19,192 nucleotides of DNA, taken from positions 1 to 19,192 of the forward strand of contig CALHDP010000114.1 of the NCBI GenBank assembly GCA_938023085.1. The letters run 5' to 3'. Numbering within the stretch: the stretch's first letter is position 1; every line of letters starts with the position of its first letter. The position numbers and the translations under genes are program-made. The notes under the pieces were generated by a model that made no database searches, was not told the origin of the DNA, and saw only the letters and a list, made by a program, of their open reading frames with translations. Shown here in pieces: positions 14,297 to 19,192 of the stretch. Source of the DNA: an uncultured Collinsella sp. (GTDB taxonomy: Bacteria; Actinomycetota; Coriobacteriia; Coriobacteriales; Coriobacteriaceae).

Positions 14297-15263
14297 ACTT
14301 ACCGTTCCCGAGGGTATTGACCCCTCGCGCGTTTTGGGTGCCGGCGACGGCGTCCTTCGTGCGCTGGAGAGCTCAGTTCGCGCCCACGTGGTCGCCCGTG
14401 GCGACAGCATCGCCGTGAGCGGTGACCCGGACGAGGTCGAACTGGTCGCGCGTTTTTTCGAACATGCCTTTCGTGAGGCTGCTTCCGGGCGCACGCTTTC
14501 TGCCGACGATGTCTCTCGCTGCCTGGCCGTCTTGCGCGACGGTGAGCACGAGGCTACGTCGCTTCGCGATGACGTGCTGCTTTCGTATCGCGGTCGCGTC
14601 ATTCGCCCCAAGACGCTCGGTCAAAAGCGCTATGTGGATGCCATCCGCTCAAATACCATCACGTTTGGCTTGGGTCCTGCCGGTACCGGTAAGACCTATC
14701 TGGCCATGGCGCTCGCTGTTGCCGCACTCAAACGTCACGAGGTGGGCCGTCTGATCTTGACGCGTCCGGTTGTCGAGGCGGGGGAGAACCTGGGCTTTTT
14801 GCCCGGCACCCTCGAGGAAAAGATCGATCCGTACATGCGCCCGCTCTACGACGCCCTATTTTGCATGATGGATCGCGAGCGCACCGATGAGCTCATGGAG
14901 CGCGGCGTGATCGAGATCGCCCCGCTTGCCTACATGCGCGGCCGCACGCTGAGCGACGCCTTCGTGGTGCTCGACGAGGCCCAAAATACCACGCCCGAGC
15001 AGATGAAGATGTTTCTGACGCGCCTGGGCTTTAACTCCAAGTTTGTGATTACCGGCGACCTGAGCCAGCGTGACCTGGTGGGCCGTCGTGGTGGCTTGGC
15101 GGATGTCGAGAAGATTTTGGGCCGTGTCGACGATGTCGCATTTTCTCACCTCGAGCGTGCCGACGTGGTGCGCCATGCCCTGGTGGGACGTATCGTCGAG
15201 GCATATGATGCTTATGATGACGTGCGCGAGCAGCGCCCGCGCGACCGAAAGGAGTCCCGTTGA
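14277..15263 (+). CDS. phoH: PhoH family ATPase
   Basis: A 328-residue PhoH-type protein. The family has an N-terminal KH-like segment and a superfamily 1-like ATPase domain; its role is thought to lie in RNA metabolism or ribosome maturation, together with YbeY. It has Walker A GPAGTGKT (133-140), RPVVEAGENLGFLPGTLEEK, Walker B VVLDEAQN (230-237), TTPEQMKMFLTRLG, and the TGDLSQRD motif (from 259). The ATG at 14277 is chosen for the family-like N-terminus and the AGGGAGG run directly upstream (14267-14273), though the three-base spacing is tight. It overlaps mtaB by 20 bases. The TGA stop overlaps the TTG start of ybeY, so coupling is likely. Confidence 0.93.
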   Translation: MEASKIRLTVPEGIDPSRVLGAGDGVLRALESSVRAHVVARGDSIAVSGDPDEVELVARFFEHAFREAASGRTLSADDVSRCLAVLRDGEHEATSLRDDVLLSYRGRVIRPKTLGQKRYVDAIRSNTITFGLGPAGTGKTYLAMALAVAALKRHEVGRLILTRPVVEAGENLGFLPGTLEEKIDPYMRPLYDALFCMMDRERTDELMERGVIEIAPLAYMRGRTLSDAFVVLDEAQNTTPEQMKMFLTRLGFNSKFVITGDLSQRDLVGRRGGLADVEKILGRVDDVAFSHLERADVVRHALVGRIVEAYDAYDDVREQRPRDRKESR

Positions 15264-15769
15264 GTGTATTGATCAGCAACGATGCCGAGCTCGATACGCT
15301 GCTCGACGCGCAGGAGGTAGAACACATCTGCGAGGTCGTGCTTGCCGCCGAAGGCGTTGAGCGTGAAGTCGAGATTTCCCTTTCGTATGTCGACGAGGAC
15401 GAGATGCACGAGCTCAACCACGAGTGGCGCGGTATCGACCGCACCACCGATGTCCTCTCGTTTGAATGCGACTCGGCCTTTGACGAGGATATTCCCGCCG
15501 ACGAGACGCTTGAGCTTGGCGATATCATCCTGGCCCCGCAAGTCATTGCCCGTCAGGCCCCCGGCTTTGGCAATGCCCCTGCCGACGAGTGCCGCCTGAT
15601 GCTCGTGCATGGCATGCTGCACCTGCTGGGGTATGACCATATCGAGGACGACGAGGCCGAGGTCATGGAGGCCCGCGAGGACGCCATCCTGCGCGATCTG
15701 GCGCTCGAGCGCGGCGAGGACCCCAAGCTGGTCCACGTCGGCCCCATCACCAACCACGCCCACGACTAG
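15260..15769 (+). CDS. ybeY: Endoribonuclease YbeY (16S rRNA maturation factor)
   Basis: A 169-residue metalloprotein of normal length. YbeY acts in 16S rRNA 3'-end processing and ribosome quality control. The metal site HGMLHLLGYDH (H117, H121, H127) is intact, and the upstream RGIDRTTDVLSFEC block and the ELGDIILAP strand are family signatures. The start is TTG at 15260, overlapping the phoH stop as TTGA. It is supported by AAAGGAG ending at 15254, five bases before. The phoH-ybeY pair is conserved across bacteria. In Bacillus a pgpH gene lies between them and is missing here. dgkA follows nine bases after the stop. Confidence 0.95.
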   Translation: MSVLISNDAELDTLLDAQEVEHICEVVLAAEGVEREVEISLSYVDEDEMHELNHEWRGIDRTTDVLSFECDSAFDEDIPADETLELGDIILAPQVIARQAPGFGNAPADECRLMLVHGMLHLLGYDHIEDDEAEVMEAREDAILRDLALERGEDPKLVHVGPITNHAHD

Positions 15770-15778
15770 GAGCCGTCT

Positions 15779-16156
15779 ATGATTCCCGGATCGAACAAGG
15801 ACCATCCGTCCTTCTTAAAGTCGTTCTCCTACGCCATGGAGGGCTTCGTCACCGCCGTCAAGACCGAGCGCAATATGAAGGTCATGCTCGTTGCGGGCGT
15901 GTGCACCGTCATTGCCGGCTGCATCGTGGGGCTCGACATTGCCGAGTGGGCCACGATTATCATCTGTTGTGGCCTGGTGATTCACGGCGAGCTATGCAAC
16001 ACCGCCATGGAGGCGATTGTCGATCTGGCGACCCAGGAGCTCCATCCGCTGGCAAAGCGCGCGAAGGATATCGCCGCCGCCTCCGTATACGTTCTTTCCA
16101 TCACCGCCGCGATTGTGGGCTTGCTGGTATTTGCCCACGCGCTCGGCTTTATCTAG
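15779..16156 (+). CDS. dgkA: Diacylglycerol/undecaprenol kinase, DgkA family
   Basis: A 125-residue integral membrane kinase with three membrane spans (about 35-52, 56-70 and 100-122). In Gram-positive bacteria this small enzyme mainly phosphorylates undecaprenol, feeding the carrier lipid of cell wall synthesis; in Escherichia it acts on diacylglycerol. Catalytic residues line up with the Escherichia numbering shifted by two: E30, E71, N74, E78, D82, K96 and D97, within GELCNTAMEAIVDL and HPLAKRAKDIAAASV. The substrate preference is inferred from phylum, not visible. AGGAG (15768-15772) precedes the ATG by six bases. It sits between ybeY and era as in Bacillus, but without the cdd gene usually found there. 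Confidence 0.93.
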   Translation: MIPGSNKDHPSFLKSFSYAMEGFVTAVKTERNMKVMLVAGVCTVIAGCIVGLDIAEWATIIICCGLVIHGELCNTAMEAIVDLATQELHPLAKRAKDIAAASVYVLSITAAIVGLLVFAHALGFI

Positions 16157-16168
16157 AAAGGGATTTTC

Positions 16169-17245
16169 ATGTCCGACACTATGCAGCCTATCGATGAAAT
16201 TTTGGACGACGAGGTCCTGGATGCGGCGGATGCCGAAGCGGCCGAAGCATACGAGGAAGTCGAGGAATTCGATCCGTTTGAGGGCATGAGCGACGAGGAG
16301 CTCGACGCCCTGTGCGACGAGGACGATAGCCTCGCGGGCTTTGGCGACGTTGAACCCGGTTTTCGCAGCGGCTTCGTAGCCCTGGTCGGACGCCCCAACG
16401 CCGGCAAGTCCACGCTGCTCAACGCCTGCTATGGCAAAAAGGTCACCATCACCTCGCCGGTGGCACAGACGACCCGCCGTCGCATGCGCGCCGTCGTCAA
16501 CCGTCCCGGCTACCAGCTGGTCTTTGTCGATACCCCGGGTATTCATAAGCCCAAGGACGGCCTGGGGTCCGAGCTCAACAAGAGCGCACTGTTCGAGTTG
16601 AACGATGTCGACGTCGTCGCGTTTTTGATTGATGCCACCAAGCCCATCGGCAGGGGAGACGCCTGGGTTGCCGAGCGTGTCAGATGCGCTCGTTGCAAGA
16701 AGGTCCTGGTGCTCACCAAGGCCGATGAGGCCGACCCCGCACAGGTCATGGAGCAGCTTAAGGCTGCCCACGAGCTTATGGAATATGACGACGAGATTGT
16801 GACGTCGTCGGTTAAGAACTTCAACGTCGATGCCTTTATAGAGACCGTTGCGCACTTTTTGCCTGAGGGTCCGCGTTGGTTCCCCGAGGACATGGGTACT
16901 GACGCTTCTGATGAGACGCTCGTTGCCGAGTTTGTGCGCGAGAAGGTCTTGCGCCGCACCCGTGATGAGATTCCGCACTCCGTTGGCGTGATCTGCGATG
17001 CGCTCGAGCAGACCAAGAAGGTGCTGCGCGTGCACGCCACCATTTACGTCGAGCGCGAGGGCCAAAAGGGCATCATCATCGGCAAGGGCGGCGAGATGAT
17101 CAAGCATATCGGTATCGACGCCCGACGCGATCTTGAACGCATTTTTGGCACGCAGGTCTTTTTGGAGCTGGACGTGAAGGTCAAGGCCGGCTGGCGTGAC
17201 GACGAGGCCCAGATTCGCCGCTTTGGCTACAACGCCGAGGACTAA
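16169..17245 (+). CDS. era: GTPase Era with an acidic N-terminal extension
   Basis: Era binds 16S rRNA near its 3' end and acts as a checkpoint in 30S assembly. At 358 residues it is about 60 longer than typical Era (about 300). The extra is residues 1-65, with 26 Asp/Glu and no Lys, Arg or His before R66. The GTPase domain follows: G1 GRPNAGKST (74-82), the switch region SPVAQTTRRRMRAV, G3 DTPGIHKP (120-127 region) and G4 TKAD (183-186, T in place of the usual N). The C-terminal KH domain has GIIIGKGGEMIKHIG. ATG 16169 is supported by AAAGGGA six to seven bases upstream; a downstream ATG at 16286 has a weaker site. dgkA ends 12 bases before it and recO starts 15 bases after its stop. Confidence 0.94.
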   Translation: MSDTMQPIDEILDDEVLDAADAEAAEAYEEVEEFDPFEGMSDEELDALCDEDDSLAGFGDVEPGFRSGFVALVGRPNAGKSTLLNACYGKKVTITSPVAQTTRRRMRAVVNRPGYQLVFVDTPGIHKPKDGLGSELNKSALFELNDVDVVAFLIDATKPIGRGDAWVAERVRCARCKKVLVLTKADEADPAQVMEQLKAAHELMEYDDEIVTSSVKNFNVDAFIETVAHFLPEGPRWFPEDMGTDASDETLVAEFVREKVLRRTRDEIPHSVGVICDALEQTKKVLRVHATIYVEREGQKGIIIGKGGEMIKHIGIDARRDLERIFGTQVFLELDVKVKAGWRDDEAQIRRFGYNAED

Positions 17246-17260
17246 GGACGCGCGGCGCGC

Positions 17261-18010
17261 ATGGCAGGCTCCCGGACATATCGCACCAAGGTGCTCGTCC
17301 TCGACAAGACGAAGCTCAAAGAGACCGACCTGATCTTGACGATGCTTGACGAGCGGGGGCGGCAGGTTCGTGCCGTGGCAAAGGGCGCCCGCAAACCCGG
17401 CGGACGCCTGGCTGCGCGCTGCGAGCTGTTCTGTACGGTCGATATGCTGCTCGCACATGGGCGGTCGCTCGACGTGGTTTCCCAGGCCGAGCTTATGGAG
17501 GCGCCGCTCGGCGCTGCGCCCGATTACGAGACGACCTGCGCCGCAAGCGCGATCGCCGAGGTTGCGCGCGTGTGCTCGTTCGAGGACGCCGAGGACCCGT
17601 TTACCTTTGCCATCACGCAGCGAGCGCTTGCCCTGGTGGGCAGCGGGCTTGACACGGCGCATATGGACCTACTTGTGGCGGCATATGTCTTTAAGCTGCT
17701 GTCGCACGTTGGCTATCGACCCGATTTTTCGGCCTGCGTGCTGTGCGGAGACCCCATGCTGTCGTATTTTTCACCCCAGGCGGGCGGTCTCATGTGCGGG
17801 TCGTGCGCGTCGAGCGTTCCAGGTGCCGAACTGGTGTCGACCGGTGAGACCGCATGGCTGCGCGCCCTCATGTCCATGACCTTCGATGCGCTCATGGCCG
17901 AGCGAATCGACCCGCATACGGCGGCATTCCTGCTCGGGCTTTCGCATGTGTGGGCTGCGACGCACACCGATCAACGCCTCCGTGCGATGGAATTCATGTT
18001 GGGTCGGTGA
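17261..18010 (+). CDS. recO: DNA repair protein RecO
   Basis: RecO works with RecR (and RecF) to load RecA onto SSB-coated single-stranded DNA during recombinational repair. The 249-residue protein has the N-terminal OB-fold (about 1-80, with YRTKVLVLDKTKLKETDLILTML broken only by normal variation, then VAKGARKP). A helical domain follows, with a four-cysteine zinc site, C159/C162 (CVLCGDP) and C179/C182 (LMCGSCA). The ATG at 17261 is the first reasonable start; AAGGA lies at 17244-17248, a long 12 bases upstream, with a GC-rich CGCGCGGCGCGC stretch between that could fold and shorten the gap. The era-recO pairing is widely conserved. Confidence 0.93.
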   Translation: MAGSRTYRTKVLVLDKTKLKETDLILTMLDERGRQVRAVAKGARKPGGRLAARCELFCTVDMLLAHGRSLDVVSQAELMEAPLGAAPDYETTCAASAIAEVARVCSFEDAEDPFTFAITQRALALVGSGLDTAHMDLLVAAYVFKLLSHVGYRPDFSACVLCGDPMLSYFSPQAGGLMCGSCASSVPGAELVSTGETAWLRALMSMTFDALMAERIDPHTAAFLLGLSHVWAATHTDQRLRAMEFMLGR

Positions 18011-18034
18011 TGATGCGCAGGCGCGGGCTGCTTG

Positions 18035-18043
18035 TGGTATCAT
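18035..18043 (+). promoter_or_regulatory. Extended -10 promoter for rpsO
   Basis: TGG followed by TATCAT (18038-18043) fits an extended -10 element. Transcription would start near 18050, giving a leader of about 99 bases before rpsO. No clear -35 is seen, and no terminator separates recO from this point, so some readthrough from upstream is possible. Confidence 0.55.
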
Positions 18044-18049
18044 GCCGAC

Positions 18050-18148
18050 CTGTTGGTACCTCGACCTTGGTTGCTCGCTCCACCGGCGGCTTCCCAGTCC
18101 GAGGCGAATCGAGTCGCCCGCGGGCGACGTAAAACGAAAGGTGAAACA
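18050..18148 (+). promoter_or_regulatory. Structured rpsO leader, candidate S15 autoregulatory element
   Basis: This leader of about 99 bases has two likely helices. GGTTGCTCG (18069-18077) can pair with CGAGGCGAATC (18100-18110) with two single-base bulges. The perfect palindrome GTCGCCCGCGGGCGAC (18113-18128) forms a 6-bp hairpin ending 20 bases before the ATG, next to the AAAGG ribosome binding site. S15 represses its own mRNA through distinct leader folds in several phyla; assigning that role here is inference from position and structure. Confidence 0.45.
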
Positions 18149-18427
18149 ATGACTGTTTCCAAAGAGCGCAAGGCGGAGCTGACTGCCCAGTTCGGTAACA
18201 CCCCGGTCGACACCGGCAACCCCAAGGTTCAGGTCGCCATCCTGTCCGAGCGCATCAAGGAGCTGACCGAGCACATGAAGTCCCACCAGAAGGACTTCCA
18301 CACCCGTCGTGGCCTGCTCATGCTCGTCGGCCGTCGTCGTCGTCTTCTCTCCTACATCAAGAAGAACGACATCGTCGAGTACCGTGAGCTCATCAAGGCT
18401 CTGGGCATCCGCGACAACATCCAGTAG
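18149..18427 (+). CDS. rpsO: 30S ribosomal protein uS15
   Basis: A 92-residue uS15, close to the usual 88-89. It binds the central domain of 16S rRNA and forms bridge B4 with the large subunit. Family blocks are clear: GNTPVDTGNPKVQVAILSERI, then LTEHMKSHQKDFHTRRGL, LVGRRRRLLSYIKK and the end YRELIKALGIRDN(I). ATG 18149 follows AAAGG by about seven bases and gives the family-like N-terminus; the frame runs open further upstream through the leader, but without similarity. It is followed by its own terminator and then pnp, the conserved rpsO-pnp order. Confidence 0.97.
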   Translation: MTVSKERKAELTAQFGNTPVDTGNPKVQVAILSERIKELTEHMKSHQKDFHTRRGLLMLVGRRRRLLSYIKKNDIVEYRELIKALGIRDNIQ

Positions 18428-18442
18428 GATTTGTACATGCTA

Positions 18443-18473
18443 AGAGCGTCCTGCGCAGCGGGGCGCTCTTTTT
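18443..18473 (+). terminator. Rho-independent terminator between rpsO and pnp
   Basis: AGAGCGTCC (18443-18451) pairs with GGGCGCTCT (18461-18469), including one G-U pair, around a nine-base loop. It is followed by T through 18473. It begins 16 bases after the rpsO stop. pnp therefore needs readthrough or its own promoter. Confidence 0.88.
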
Positions 18474-18492
18474 GTGTAAGGGCGCGAACAAT

Positions 18493-18563
18493 CACGCTCT
18501 GAAGCGTGGCGGGGGCAGGGGGCCCGCGTCACATGAGAAGCCCGCAGGCAAGGGGTCTGCGGG
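18493..18563 (+). promoter_or_regulatory. Hairpin-rich leader of pnp
   Basis: Two simple hairpins lie between the rpsO terminator and pnp: CACGCT/AGCGTG with a CTGA loop (18493-18508), and CCCGCAG/CTGCGGG (18541-18563), which ends just before the AAAGGAG ribosome binding site. A third pairing, GTGGCGGG with CCCGCGTCAC, would compete with the first. In Escherichia a stem in the pnp leader is cut by RNase III and mediates PNPase autocontrol; a comparable role here is inference. No convincing promoter is visible. Confidence 0.4.
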
Positions 18564-18576
18564 GTAAAGGAGAACA

Positions 18577-19192
18577 ATGACACTCGTATCCAAGACCTTT
18601 GAGCTGTACGGCAAGACCTACACCTTTGAGTCGGGCGAGCTTGCCAAGCAGGCCACCGGCGCCTGCCTGGTCAAGCAGGGTGACACCACGATGCTCGACA
18701 CCGTGGTCGTCTCCAAGGAGCGTAAGAACTACGACTTCTTCCCGCTGACCGTCGACTTCAACGAGAAGATGTACGCCGCCGGCCGCATCCCGGGTGGCTA
18801 CCTCAAGCGTGAGGGCCGTCCCAGTGAGAAGGCTACGCTCACCGCGCGCATGATCGACCGTCCGATTCGCCCGAGCTTCCCGGACGGCTTCCGCAACGAG
18901 GTACACATTGTCGCTACCTCGCTCGTCGCCGACCAGGTCAACCCCTTCGACGTCATCAACGTCATGGGTGCCTCCCTGGCCATGACGCTCGGCGGCGTGC
19001 CCTTCGAGGGCCCGCTTGCCTGCGTGCGCATCGGCCGTAACGTGGAGACCGGCGAGTTTATCGTCAACCCCACCTACGAGGAGCGCGAGAACTCCGATCT
19101 GGACCTGGAGCTGGGCGGATCCGCCGACTTCATCTCGATGGTCGAGGCCGGCGCCGAGGAGATCTCCGAGGACGACATGCTCGCCGCTAAGA
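18577..19192 (+). CDS. pnp: Polyribonucleotide nucleotidyltransferase, N-terminal part (3' truncated by the window edge)
   Basis: PNPase degrades RNA 3' to 5' with phosphate and is a core degradosome enzyme. The first 205 codons of a protein normally over 700 residues are present, with no stop before the window ends. The first RNase PH domain is recognisable from TFELYGKTYTFESGELAKQA, GDTTMLDTVVVSKERK, AAGRIPGGYLKREGRPSE, the RMIDRPIRPSFPDGFRNEV phosphate/RNA-binding block, and MVEAGAEEISEDDML. The ATG at 18577 follows AAAGGAG (ending 18572) by four bases. Order after rpsO is the conserved one. Confidence 0.96.
   Translation, partial: MTLVSKTFELYGKTYTFESGELAKQATGACLVKQGDTTMLDTVVVSKERKNYDFFPLTVDFNEKMYAAGRIPGGYLKREGRPSEKATLTARMIDRPIRPSFPDGFRNEVHIVATSLVADQVNPFDVINVMGASLAMTLGGVPFEGPLACVRIGRNVETGEFIVNPTYEERENSDLDLELGGSADFISMVEAGAEEISEDDMLAAK

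Noticed and set aside
11924..14611. An 895-codon open frame on the minus strand, opposite dnaJ, mtaB and the start of phoH.
   Set aside because: It is antisense to well-supported genes and its product resembles no family. Long antisense frames arise in GC-rich genes because the sense strand rarely uses TTA, CTA or TCA.
15992..17662. A 556-codon minus-strand frame opposite dgkA, era and recO.
   Set aside because: Composition-driven shadow of three firmly identified genes.
1..19192. Mobile elements, CRISPR arrays, tRNA or rRNA genes.
   Set aside because: No transposase or integrase-like protein, regularly spaced repeats, tRNA cloverleaf or rRNA sequence was found; gene order is ordinary core chromosome.

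Overview
The window is 19.2 kb of GC-rich, densely packed chromosome with every recognisable gene on the + strand. Gene order and protein flavour (actinobacterial-type proteins in a Firmicute-like comEA-comEC-holA-rpsT-lepA-hemW-dnaJ-mtaB-phoH-ybeY-dgkA-era-recO string, followed by rpsO-pnp) suggest a member of the Coriobacteriia, most likely Collinsella or a close relative. The taxonomic call is inference from memory, not a database match. I see no transposon, prophage, CRISPR array, tRNA or rRNA; this is core housekeeping sequence.

Layout. (1) Positions 1-1786: the 3' end of gmk, then rpoZ and thiI as one tight transcription unit closed by a strong terminator. thiI carries an in-frame amber codon at 895-897 and is probably broken in this isolate. 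(2) 1787-5048: a regulatory gap with short repeats, then comEA and comEC overlapping by ATGA, which encode the DNA receptor and DNA channel of natural transformation. (3) 5049-6482: holA (DNA polymerase III delta), then rpsT (ribosomal protein bS20) with its own extended -10 promoter, a structured leader and a terminator. (4) 6483-10602: lepA, dusB and hemW, packed within a few bases of each other. lepA looks leaderless. (5) 10603-12994: two tandem dnaJ-family genes. The second is canonical. The first keeps the J domain and the cysteine-rich zinc domain but ends in a hydrophobic multi-span tail in place of the second substrate-binding and dimerisation domains. (6) 13004-18010: mtaB, phoH, ybeY, dgkA, era and recO, a continuous run of overlapping or nearly touching genes for tRNA and rRNA maturation, ribosome assembly, lipid recycling and DNA repair. 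Era has a 65-residue, strongly acidic N-terminal extension. (7) 18011-19192: rpsO with a long structured leader and a terminator, then the 5' part of pnp with its own hairpin-rich leader.

How it fits together. Most of the set serves translation and RNA quality control: rpoZ, thiI, rpsT, lepA, dusB, mtaB, ybeY, era, rpsO and pnp. Chaperone genes and replication/repair genes are interspersed. Compared with the same string in Bacillus, hrcA, grpE, dnaK, prmA, rsmE, pgpH, cdd and comEB are absent from their usual places. The most distinctive item is the membrane-anchored DnaJ-like protein beside the normal DnaJ. Next come the broken thiI, the acidic Era extension, and several structured or missing 5' leaders.
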